A stretch of DNA of 38,598 nt from positions 1-38,598 of the forward strand of contig SFCB01000244.1 in NCBI GenBank assembly GCA_004367505.1, read 5' to 3'. Under the pieces are notes generated by a model. It was not told where the DNA came from. It was given only the letters and a program-made list of their open reading frames with translations, and made no database searches. Every line of letters starts with the position of its first letter. Within the stretch, counting starts at the first letter, position 1. The stretch comes from Chloroflexi bacterium OHK40 (GTDB lineage Bacteria > Chloroflexota > Chloroflexia > Chloroflexales > Chloroflexaceae). Shown one piece after another: positions 25,638 through 33,616 of this stretch. Both the position numbers and the translations under genes were made by a program.

Positions 25638-26273
25638 TCACTCCTCGACGGCGGCACGTGCTGCCACCATCAGCCGCGCGACGTGGGCCGGGTCGCCGGT
25701 CTTGAAAAGCTGGTACCAGCTCTCGGTGACGGCCTCCGGGTAGAGGTCGAGGCGCCGGAAGATCTGCGCGGCGAACTCCAGCGCTCCGGTCGCGCCGGCG
25801 GTGATGATCCCGCCGTCCTCGACCACGCCAGCTTCTTGATACAGCGCCGCCCCGGCGTAGCCGGTAGCCTGGAGATACGCCGCGGCGTTGCTTGTGTGGC
25901 GCACACGGTCGAGCAACCCGGCCCGCGCGAGCCCGGCGGTCGCCCCACAGATCGCCGCGACGGGCACCCCGGCGGCCAGGAAGCGCGCCACCACGGGCAT
26001 CACCTCGCTCAGCTCACCGGCATCCCAGCGCGTGCCGCCTGGCACGATGAGCAACGCGCTGGCTGCCGGTTCCAGCTCCTCAAGGGCCAGATCGGGGAGG
26101 ATGCGCACCCCGCCCATCGTCGTCACTGGCGCGTGCGAAAGGCCCACCGTCTGTACCTGATACCGACCAGCAGCAGCAGGCATGGCCGGGCTATTAATCC
26201 CCGCGATGGCGTAGCTGGCCTCCCAGTCGGCGAGGCTGTCGAACACAAAAAGATGCACGGTCTGCGGGCGCAT
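25638..26273 (-). CDS. DJ-1/PfpI family protein
   Basis: A 211-residue cytoplasmic protein of the class I glutamine amidotransferase-like fold. The nucleophile elbow AAICGATAGLA has the reactive cysteine at about residue 109, and Glu18 in LADWE is the residue that normally contacts it. LLIVPGGTRWD precedes the elbow as in other members. The group includes chaperone- or hydratase-like enzymes and isonitrile hydratases; TVHLFVFDSLADWE resembles the YdeA/ThiJ-like set. I use ATG at complement 26271-26273 because GGAGGG lies a few bases upstream; an ATG four codons earlier is unlikely. The broken winged-helix gene follows on the same strand, and a GNAT gene precedes it by 87 nt. Confidence 0.88.
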   Translation of the reverse strand: MRPQTVHLFVFDSLADWEASYAIAGINSPAMPAAAGRYQVQTVGLSHAPVTTMGGVRILPDLALEELEPAASALLIVPGGTRWDAGELSEVMPVVARFLAAGVPVAAICGATAGLARAGLLDRVRHTSNAAAYLQATGYAGAALYQEAGVVEDGGIITAGATGALEFAAQIFRRLDLYPEAVTESWYQLFKTGDPAHVARLMVAARAAVEE

Positions 26274-26360
26274 GATACCCTCCATTCACTCTTGCGCATC
26301 GTGCGCCGGGTCTGTTCGTCACTGTCTCTATGCTAGTAGGCGAATAGGGTACCATTGGCC

Positions 26361-26930
26361 CTATTCCGCTGCTGCGTCTGGTAGTTCCTGGCTCAGTCGG
26401 AGCACGACGTGGATGGTGCCCGCGTCGAAGACGGTCTCGACCGGGACCGGAAGTCGTCGCAGCAGACGCAACGCGGCGCGATTCTCCGGGAGCAGGTCGC
26501 CATGGAGTTCGGCGATACCCCGCGCCTGCGCCTCCTTCACCACCTGGCGCAGGAGGGCTGTGCCAATGCCGTGCCCCTGCTGGTCGTCACGCACAGTGAC
26601 CGCAAGCTCGCCCCGCGTTGGCGCCCGTGGGTCAACGGCCAGCTCCGCTACACCGACGGCCTCGGCGCGCTCGCCGGGCTGGACGGTTGCGATCAGGGTT
26701 AGCCCGTGCACCACCGATCGCCTGGCCATCCGGCGTCCTTCGACCCAGGCGTTGTGGAGCGAGAGCGGCACGGGCTGGAAGTAGCGCAGGTAGCGGGTCT
26801 GCGCCGACAGGTGATAGAACAGGTCGGCGAGCAACCATGTGTCATCAGGTCGAGCCGGGCGTACCCTGAAGGGAGCGCCGAGATTGGTGATACGTTCACT
26901 CGTGACAGCAAGAGCGGTGTGCTGAACCAT
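26361..26930 (-). CDS. GNAT-family N-acetyltransferase
   Basis: A 189-residue protein from ATG at complement 26928-26930. The N-terminal FRVRPARPDDTWLLADLFYHLS and SAQTRYLRYFQP resemble GNAT domains of the Pat/AcuA-like kind, where the recognition helix reads SxxTRYxRF. The acetyl-CoA loop is QGHGIG at about 118-123, followed by TALLRQVVKEAQARG. LPENRAALRLLRRL is the late motif with Asn. In larger homologues this domain is fused to an acyl-CoA synthetase-like region; here it stands alone. The frame is open upstream to 27047 but that part overlaps a hairpin. The substrate is unknown. Confidence 0.87.
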   Translation of the reverse strand: MVQHTALAVTSERITNLGAPFRVRPARPDDTWLLADLFYHLSAQTRYLRYFQPVPLSLHNAWVEGRRMARRSVVHGLTLIATVQPGERAEAVGVAELAVDPRAPTRGELAVTVRDDQQGHGIGTALLRQVVKEAQARGIAELHGDLLPENRAALRLLRRLPVPVETVFDAGTIHVVLRLSQELPDAAAE

Positions 26931-26991
26931 TGGTCGTACCGCATCATCGCGAGCATCAGCGCAGCCTCCGCGGCGCCGATCGCTAGTGCGA

Positions 26992-27043
26992 GGGATGCAG
27001 GATGGGCGCTGGGATACGTGCTCCGGGCGGCATCCTGCATCCC
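26992..27043 (-). terminator. 13-bp perfect hairpin between the oxidase and GNAT genes
   Basis: GGGATGCAGGATG (26992-27004) is perfectly complementary to CATCCTGCATCCC (27031-27043) with a 26-nt loop. It begins 8 nt past the stop of the FAD-linked oxidase on the minus strand, so a terminator or 3'-end stabiliser is likely. The arm sequence belongs to the same C-rich family as CCATCCTGCA at 17025. No T-tract is seen. Confidence 0.6.
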
Positions 27044-27050
27044 CCATCCG

Positions 27051-28472
27051 TTATCCTTCAGGCTGGATGTTCTGGTTCACGCGAAAGAGGTTCGTCGGGT
27101 CGTACTGCGCCTTCAGCGCGGCCAGCCGGGCGTACTGCGTGCCGAACGCCGCGCGGATCCCCGCCGTGCCCTCCTCCTGGAACCCGGCGAAGTTCAAGTA
27201 GCGGCTGCCGTCCGAGTGCGGCGCCATCGCGGCGATCAGCTCCCGCGCCCAGCTGATGTTGGCCTCGTCATCGGCCGGGTTGTCCCAGTTCGCCTCGACG
27301 TTCAGCAGGAAGGCCGCCTCGCGTCCGAAGAAGGCACCGGCATCGTCGTCGGCGTGACACACCGCCCCGCCCACATGCCAGAGGATCGTTGTGCTCAGGA
27401 GCGAGGGCTGCGCCTGGGCGTGCGCGACCATGGTGGCGATGGCGTCGTCGTCGAGCCGCAGGAGGTTGAGCGACTTCCAGTAGTAGCGCCGGCCGTCGGG
27501 GAACTTCTTGTCCAGAGCCTGCTGCGCCGCAATGTAGGGCATCACGCCGCTGGCGTCGATCAGCGGGGGGGCGAAGTCGCGCAAGGGCTGGAGGGCCTGC
27601 CGGCCCGCCTCAACCGGGCCGGCGTACATCCCGATGCAGACGACGAAGGGGCGGCCGTGGAGTGCCTCGGGGATGGCGGGGTCGGGCGCGAAGGCGCCGC
27701 ACGCCAGCAGGGTGCTGACGGCGTCGGGTGCCGTCCGCACATACTCGCGGTAGAAGCGGATCGCCGCCGCCATCTTGTCGCCCGAGCCGTCGTGGTACAC
27801 GAACGTGCACATCACCTCCGGCCCGACGGGGTGCAGCTGGAAGTCGAAGCGGGTCACCACGCCGAAGTTGCCGCCGCCGCCCCGCAGGCCCCACAGCAGC
27901 TCGGCGTGGCTGGTCGCGCTCACCTCGATCACCTCGCCCGAAGCAAGCACCACCTCGGCGCCAATGAGGTTGTCGCAGCTGAGGCCAAAGGCGTTGCGCA
28001 GATGCCCGTAGCCGCCGCCCAGGGTCAACCCGGCCACCCCCGTGCCCGAGAAGACGCCACCCGGGGTGGCAAGCCCATACAGCTGGGTCGCCGCGTCCAC
28101 CTGCTTCCAGATGGCGCCGCCGCCCACCCGGGCTACCCGTGCGACCGGGTCGACCGCGACCTGGCACAGCGCTTCCAGAATCAGCACCAGGCCGCCATCC
28201 ACGGTGCCGTGGCCGGCGACGTTGTGGCCGCCGCCTCGCACCGCCAGCGGCAGGTCGTGGTCGCGGGCGAAGCCGACCGCGGCGATCACATCGGCGGTCG
28301 TCGCCGCGCGCACGATCAGGGCTGGGTAGCGGTCGATCATGCCATTCCAGACCTTGCGGTCCTGGTCGTAGATCGCGTCGCCAGGTCGGATCAGCGTTCC
28401 CTGGAGCTGAGCGGCGAGGGCGTCGATCGCGCCCGCCGTGAGCGTGGTATGGGTGTGGTTCCGTACCGTCAT
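27051..28472 (-). CDS. FAD-linked oxidase (BBE-like)
   Basis: A 473-residue flavoenzyme of the berberine bridge enzyme/oligosaccharide oxidase superfamily. The FAD-binding PCMH domain spans about 45-225: RGGGHN carries His83, the expected covalent 8-alpha histidine; GVAGLTLGGGYGHL and LWGLRGGGGNFGVV are the other FAD-binding loops. The usual second, cysteinyl link (a Cys in the CPTV-type segment) is not seen: the matching region reads LATPGGVFSG. The C-terminal BBE segment is present (YDPTNLFRVNQNI near the end). Such enzymes oxidise sugars, alcohols or alkaloid-like compounds. GGAGG lies 6 nt before the ATG. There is no signal peptide. Divergent from the BTAD regulator gene 221 nt away. Confidence 0.92.
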   Translation of the reverse strand: MTVRNHTHTTLTAGAIDALAAQLQGTLIRPGDAIYDQDRKVWNGMIDRYPALIVRAATTADVIAAVGFARDHDLPLAVRGGGHNVAGHGTVDGGLVLILEALCQVAVDPVARVARVGGGAIWKQVDAATQLYGLATPGGVFSGTGVAGLTLGGGYGHLRNAFGLSCDNLIGAEVVLASGEVIEVSATSHAELLWGLRGGGGNFGVVTRFDFQLHPVGPEVMCTFVYHDGSGDKMAAAIRFYREYVRTAPDAVSTLLACGAFAPDPAIPEALHGRPFVVCIGMYAGPVEAGRQALQPLRDFAPPLIDASGVMPYIAAQQALDKKFPDGRRYYWKSLNLLRLDDDAIATMVAHAQAQPSLLSTTILWHVGGAVCHADDDAGAFFGREAAFLLNVEANWDNPADDEANISWARELIAAMAPHSDGSRYLNFAGFQEEGTAGIRAAFGTQYARLAALKAQYDPTNLFRVNQNIQPEG

Positions 28473-28546
28473 CGTGTTCCTCCATGAGTGTGGTTGCGTG
28501 TTCCCGTCACACCGCTACCCTAGCGCGGCCCCGCTCCTGGCTCGCT

Positions 28547-28576
28547 CGCCGGATCGTTCGCCGGATCGTTCGCCGG
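28547..28576. repeat. Tandem CGCCGGATCGTT in a divergent promoter region
   Basis: Two perfect 12-bp copies (28547-28558, 28559-28570) and half a third. They sit between the divergent oxidase and BTAD-regulator genes, a position suited to a regulator-binding site. Function is not shown. Confidence 0.6.
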
Positions 28577-28693
28577 GGGTTAGTCGTGCGGAAGGCCGAT
28601 GGTGCGACAGCGAGGGGCCGGTATCATGCACGCCATGCGTGCGCCGCTATCCTCGGCGGGGCGCGCCTCCACCCTGGCAGAGCGAGGTGATCC

Positions 28694-31600
28694 ATGGTTC
28701 GGCTGTACCTTTTCGGGGCCCCGCAGCTCGAGCGGGACGGAACAGCGCTGCCGCTGCGCCGGGGCAAAGGGCTGGCCCTGCTCGCCTACCTGGCGACTAC
28801 GGCGCGCCCGCACAGCCGCGAAGCGCTGATCGCTCTGCTCTGGCCCGAGTTCCCGGAAGTTAATGGGCGCAACAACTTGCGACGCGAGCTTTCGCAGCTG
28901 CGCGCACTGCTTGGCGAGGACCTGCTCGTCGCCGACCGGCGCCAGGTGGCCTGGTGCGCCTCCCCCGCGCACTGGGTGGATGTCGCCGCCTTCAGCGCCC
29001 AGGTTGCCGCCGCGCGGAGCCGTATGCAGGGCGAACTGCTCGACCCGCAGGGCGCCAGCGCGCTGTCCAGCGCCGTGCAGCTCGCCCCGGCCGAGTTCCT
29101 GGAGGGCGTCCATCTCGCCGACAGCCCCACCTTCGAAGAGTGGCTCTTCTTCCAGCGCGAGGAGCTGCGCCAGCAGCTGGGCTGGGCCCTGGAGGCCCTG
29201 GTTGGTTGGCACGACGAACGCGGCGAGCTTTCCGCAGCGCAGCAGTTTGCCCGGCGCTGGCTGAGCCTCGACCCGCTCAACGAGCCGCCGCGCCGGGCGC
29301 TGATGCGGCTCACCGCCGAGCTCGGCCAGTACGCCGCCGCCCTGCGCGTCTACGAGGAGGGCGCCCGGCTGCTTGACGCCGAGCTGGGTGCGACCCCCGA
29401 GGCCGCAACCACGGCCCTGTACGCCGCGATCAAGGACCGCGAGCTCGCCCCGGCGTCGCCACGACCAGCGGCTGCACCGCCGGCAAGCGCTCCGTCGCTC
29501 AGCCCACGCGCCCCTGGTGGCGCCCAGGTTCCCCCGCAGCCATTGACCAGTTTTGTCGGGCGGCAGCGCGACATCGAGACGCTGGTGCAGCAGCTGAACG
29601 ATCCGGCCTGCCGCCTGCTCACCCTCGTCGGTCCCGGCGGGATCGGCAAAACCCGGCTGGCCCTCGAGCTGGCCACCCACTGCCGCGCCACCTTCACCGA
29701 TGGGGTCGCCATCATCGCGCTCGACTCGCTCACCGTGCCGGCCCACGTCCCGGGGGCAATCGCCGCCGCGCTGGGGCTGGTACTCCCGGGGTCGGGTGAC
29801 GGCTGGCAGGCCCTGGCCGCTGCGCTCCGCGGCCGCGCGCAGCTACTGGTGCTGGACAACCTCGAACAGCTGGCGGGAGCGGCGGCCGCAGCCCTTGCGA
29901 CGCTGCTCCGGAGCGCTCCTGGGCTCACGCTCCTGGTCACGTCACGGGAGGCACTGCGGCTCCCCGAGGAGTGGCTGTGGACGGTTGGCGGCCTGGAAAT
30001 GCCCGCGGTGGATGACCCGGCGGTGGTGGCCGCGTCTGATGCGGTGCAGCTGTTCGTCGCCCGTGCCCACCAGCGCGGCGGTGCGCGCACGCTCAGCGGC
30101 GAGCTGGACAGGATTGCCGCCATCTGCCGGCTGGTCGGCGGGATGCCGCTGGCGATCGAGCTCGCCGCCGCCTGGACGCAGACCCTCTCGTGCGCCGAGA
30201 TCGCCGCCGAGCTTGCCGCCGGGATGGCGTTGCTGGCCACGGATCTGCAGGGCGTGCCGGAGCGGCACCGGAGCATCCAGACGGTGTTGGATCAGACCTG
30301 GAAGGGGCTCGCTCCGGCGCTGCAGCTGGCCCTGGCGCGGCTGGCGCTGCTGCCGGCCGGTGCCACCCGCGAGCTCGCCGCCGCCGTGGCCGCAGCGGCG
30401 CCGCCCGTCCTGGCCCAGCTCGTCGAGCGGGCGCTGGTCGCGCGGGGCGTCGACGACCGCTATCAGATCCATCCCCTCGTCCGCCAGTACGCCCGGCAGC
30501 GGCTCCGCGAGCTGCCGGCGGAAGAGCGTGCGGCGGCGGCGGCGGGCGGGCGCTTTTTCGTGCAGTTCCTCAGCGAACAGTTCGTGCGCTCGAAGGCGGG
30601 AGCGTCCGCGGAGGCGTCGGCGACGATCCGCCCCGAGCTGGAAAACATTCGCAGCCTGTTGCCGGCGATGCTCGCGCAGGCAACCGGGGAGCCCCTGCGC
30701 CAGGCGCTCCAGATCCTGCAAGACGTCTACTTTCACCGTGGCCCCTACCAGGAGGGGGCGGAGCTCCAGGCAATGGCTGAGGCATCCCTGCGAGAGCGGG
30801 GCGATGATGCTGAGGATGTCATCGTCCGCGCCCACGTATTGACGAGCATGGGGCTCTTCGCGGTGCGCCAGGGCAAGCTCGGAGCAGCGCGTGAGCACTT
30901 TACGGCGAGCCAGGCGCTCTTCGCAGCGCTTGGGGCGACGCCACGGCTCGGCGATGCGACCGACCCGGAGATCGGGATAGGCCTGCTGGCCCTGATCGCC
31001 GGCGACTACCAGGCCGCGAGCCACGCTGCCGAGCGGGTGCGACTGCGCAACACGGCGAGCGGGCAGCCCCGCAATGTGATGTACAGCTGGTACCTGCGCA
31101 CCGAGGCGGCCCAGGCGCAGGGGCTGCTGGCTGCCGCACGCACGGCCGCGCGCAACGGGCTGGCGCTTGCCCACACGACCCGCGCCGTCTGGTTCGGCGC
31201 CTACATCCGCAATCAGCTTGGCCAGATCGCCGTGGCGCTCGGGCGCTACGACGAGGCCGAGGGCCACTTCGCGGCGAGTCACACCACGCGTGCGGCCTTC
31301 GACGATCGTGAGGGCATGGCGCTGGCCCTCCTGGGCCTGGGCGCGTGCGCCACTCACCAGGGCGATGCCACGCTGGCGGCCGAACGCTACGCCGAGAGTC
31401 TGCGGCTGTACCAACAGACGGGTGACCGGGGCGGGACGGCGCGCGCCCAGCTCGGGCTGGCTGCGGCTTACACCAGGTTGGGGCAGTACGGGCGGGCCTG
31501 GGCGCTGGTGCAGGCCGCCCTCGACGGCGCCCGTGTGATCGCCTATCAACACGTGCTGCTTGATGGCCTGGTGCACGCGGCAGCCATATTGCATGCGACG

Positions 31601-31915
31601 GGCGAGGGAGCGGAGGCGGCTCCACTGTTGGCCCAGGCGCTGACGCATCCCGCAAGCCGCACCGAGACGATGACCCAGGCCCAGGGGCTACTCGCCCGCT
31701 GTGAGGAGCAGCTCACGCCCCAGGCGTTTGCGGCGGCCGTCACGCGGGGGCGCGGAACCATCCTCGAGACGCTCGTGGACGAGATCCTGACCCTGCCAGC
31801 GGTCGTCGGGGGGTGCGGCGCCCTAACTCGGGCGTCTCCTCGTTCCGACAGATCGGTCAATAGCCAGTGCAGGCGGCCGGAAAGACACCCCCGAGCCGCC
31901 CGTGGAGGCGGATGA
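28694..31915 (+). CDS. BTAD/NB-ARC/TPR transcriptional regulator (AfsR/SARP-like)
   Basis: A 1073-residue signal-transducing regulator. Residues 1-90 form an OmpR-like winged helix (RLYLFGAPQLERDGTALP, then NNLRRELSQLRALLG). A bacterial transcriptional activation domain follows (about 95-250, including ARRWLSLDPLNEPPRRALM and GATPEAAT). After a Pro/Ala linker comes an NB-ARC ATPase: TSFVGRQRDIETL, Walker A GPGGIGKT (about 313-320), Walker B LLVLDNLEQL, TSREALRLPEEW and GGMPLAIELAAAW. The C-terminal half is a TPR array that probably senses a ligand or partner. AGGTGA precedes the ATG. The last ~30 residues are Arg-rich and unlike the rest, so the 3' end may be altered; the family-like sequence ends near TILETLVDEILTLP. 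Possible target: the divergent oxidase gene. Confidence 0.9.
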   Translation: MVRLYLFGAPQLERDGTALPLRRGKGLALLAYLATTARPHSREALIALLWPEFPEVNGRNNLRRELSQLRALLGEDLLVADRRQVAWCASPAHWVDVAAFSAQVAAARSRMQGELLDPQGASALSSAVQLAPAEFLEGVHLADSPTFEEWLFFQREELRQQLGWALEALVGWHDERGELSAAQQFARRWLSLDPLNEPPRRALMRLTAELGQYAAALRVYEEGARLLDAELGATPEAATTALYAAIKDRELAPASPRPAAAPPASAPSLSPRAPGGAQVPPQPLTSFVGRQRDIETLVQQLNDPACRLLTLVGPGGIGKTRLALELATHCRATFTDGVAIIALDSLTVPAHVPGAIAAALGLVLPGSGDGWQALAAALRGRAQLLVLDNLEQLAGAAAAALATLLRSAPGLTLLVTSREALRLPEEWLWTVGGLEMPAVDDPAVVAASDAVQLFVARAHQRGGARTLSGELDRIAAICRLVGGMPLAIELAAAWTQTLSCAEIAAELAAGMALLATDLQGVPERHRSIQTVLDQTWKGLAPALQLALARLALLPAGATRELAAAVAAAAPPVLAQLVERALVARGVDDRYQIHPLVRQYARQRLRELPAEERAAAAAGGRFFVQFLSEQFVRSKAGASAEASATIRPELENIRSLLPAMLAQATGEPLRQALQILQDVYFHRGPYQEGAELQAMAEASLRERGDDAEDVIVRAHVLTSMGLFAVRQGKLGAAREHFTASQALFAALGATPRLGDATDPEIGIGLLALIAGDYQAASHAAERVRLRNTASGQPRNVMYSWYLRTEAAQAQGLLAAARTAARNGLALAHTTRAVWFGAYIRNQLGQIAVALGRYDEAEGHFAASHTTRAAFDDREGMALALLGLGACATHQGDATLAAERYAESLRLYQQTGDRGGTARAQLGLAAAYTRLGQYGRAWALVQAALDGARVIAYQHVLLDGLVHAAAILHATGEGAEAAPLLAQALTHPASRTETMTQAQGLLARCEEQLTPQAFAAAVTRGRGTILETLVDEILTLPAVVGGCGALTRASPRSDRSVNSQCRRPERHPRAARGGG

Positions 31916-31933
31916 CGTCCTCAGCCGACGGAG

Positions 31934-32140
31934 CTACGACACCAGCTCCCAATCATAGGCCACCTCATAGATACCGCCGTAGCCCTTGAACGTGATCGTC
32001 GTGGCGGGGCTGGTCAGCTGCAGCACCGACGGCGCGAAGATGTCGTCGCGCTGCACCGAGCGCCACCAGGCCATCACTGCGGGCTTGACCAGCTGCTCCC
32101 ACGCCTCGCGCCACAGGTTCTCGCCCTCGCTGGCGCTTGG
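31934..32140 (-). pseudogene. C-terminal fragment of an unrecognised gene
   Basis: On the minus strand 68 codons are open and end at TAG (complement of 31934-31936). The text is protein-like: ENLWREAWEQLVKPAVMAWW, DDIFAPSVLQLTSPATTITF, then GYGGIYEVAYDWELVS. I cannot name the family; the aromatic beta-strand-like end recalls the closing strands of a secreted enzyme or binding module. The fragment is wedged between the two BTAD/TPR genes and stops where homology of the second copy begins. Confidence 0.45.
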
Positions 32141-32144
32141 CTCT

Positions 32145-33530
32145 CGGTATCAACTCCATCCGCTCCTGCGCCAGTACGCCGCCGAGCGGCTGCGCGAGAT
32201 GCCGGCGGAGGCCGAGGCGGCAACCGTGGCCGGCGGGCGCTACTACACCGACTGGCTCTGTGCCGCGTTCGCGGCCAACGTTGCGGGCAACGCTGCCGAG
32301 ACGTTAGCTGCGATACAGGCCGAGCGCGACAACCTCCGCGGTCTGTTTCCAGCCATCCTGGCCCACGCCACGGGCGAGCAGCTGCGACAGGCGCTCCACC
32401 TGATCCAGAATGTATATTTTGCCAGCGGCCCGGATCAAAGGGACGTCGCGTTGCTGGAGGCGGCCGAGGCCCATCTGCGCAGCGGCGCCGCAACGCCAGA
32501 GCGCGAGCTGGTTCGCGCTCATGTGCTCACGAGTCTCGGGTTCTTCGCGCTTCGCCAGGGCCAGATCGCGGCGGCGCAGGCCCACTTCAAGGCAAGCAGC
32601 ACGCTCTTTGCGCAACTCGGTGAGTCGCCGCGTGCGGGTGATGCGACCGATCCCGAGCTTGGCCTAGGCATGTTGGCCATGGTGGCCGGTGAGTATCAGG
32701 CGGCCGGGCGCTACGCGGAGCGGGTACGGGCGCGGAATGAGACCAGCGGGCAACGGCGCAACCAGGCCTACGCCTGGTACCTCCGGGCTGAGGTGGCACT
32801 CGCCCAGGGGCTGCTGCCGTCCGCGCACACGGCTGCACGCAACGCCCTGGCGCTGGCCCAGGCAAGCGGGGGAGTCTGGTTCTCCCCTCTGGTACGCAAC
32901 CAGCTTGGTCAAATCGCGCTGGCCCTCGGCCGCTACGACGAGGCGGAGGGGCATTACGAGGCGAGCTACACGACCCGGGCGACCTTCCACGACGCGGAGG
33001 GCATGGCGGCAGCCCTGCTCGGGTTGGGGGCGGTTGCGGCCCGCCGCGGCGAGCACGAGCGCGCCATGCAGCAATATGCGAAGAGCCTGGCGCTGTATGC
33101 GAAGACGGGTGATCGGGGTGGGACGGCGCGGGCGCGCCTCGATCTGGGCCGATCGCTGGCAGCCTGCGGCGACGACCTGGCGGCCTGGCGCGAGATCCAG
33201 GCCGCCCTGGCCCAGGCGCGAGCGATTGACTTCCAACACCTCATGCTGGAGGCCCTGGTGCAAGCCGCTGGGGTATTGGTGGCGAGCAGCTGCCTGGCCG
33301 AGGCAACCGCTCACCTAAGCCAGGTGCTCGCCCATCCGGGGAGCCGCGCCGATACCATACAGCAGGCTGAGGTGCTGCTCACGCACTGCGAAGCGTTGCT
33401 GCCGACATCCAGCTTCACAGCTGCAGTCGCGCGTGGACGAGAAGCGCCGCTCGAGACCCTCGTGGACGAACTGCTTGCGGCGAGTACTCCAGGTGCCACC
33501 GACCCGAGCGGTGAACGATTCGCCGAATGA
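32145..33530 (+). pseudogene. 5'-truncated tandem copy of the BTAD/TPR regulator
   Basis: From RYQLHPLLRQYAAERLREMP onward this 461-codon stretch is a clear paralogue of the C-terminal part of the upstream gene (there RYQIHPLVRQYARQRLRELP), through the whole TPR array to LETLVDELL. The DNA-binding, BTAD and NB-ARC parts are absent. The open frame reaches back to 31986, but that part is antisense to another gene fragment and shows no homology. Sequence divergence from the intact copy is substantial, so the duplication is not recent. It could still be translated as a lone TPR protein if it gained a start; otherwise it is a remnant. Its frame is undamaged. Confidence 0.75.
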
Positions 33531-33616
33531 GCGGAGCGGCGAATAATCGCCTAGTAGGCTGTCCCCAGGCTCCCCGCATCGTCGAGCGGCGGGCCAGAAC
33601 GAAAGGGGACACACCG

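Noticed and set aside
27051-28472. Bicovalent FAD attachment in the BBE-like oxidase
   Set aside because: His83 is present but the matching cysteine position reads LATPGG, so only one covalent link is expected.
26706-28487. Plus-strand open frame of 593 aa opposite the FAD-linked oxidase
   Set aside because: The minus-strand frame has complete FAD-binding motifs; this one is low-complexity and Arg/His/Val-rich, as expected of an antisense shadow.
29942-31648. Minus-strand open frame of 568 aa opposite the BTAD regulator
   Set aside because: Antisense shadow of a well-supported coding region.
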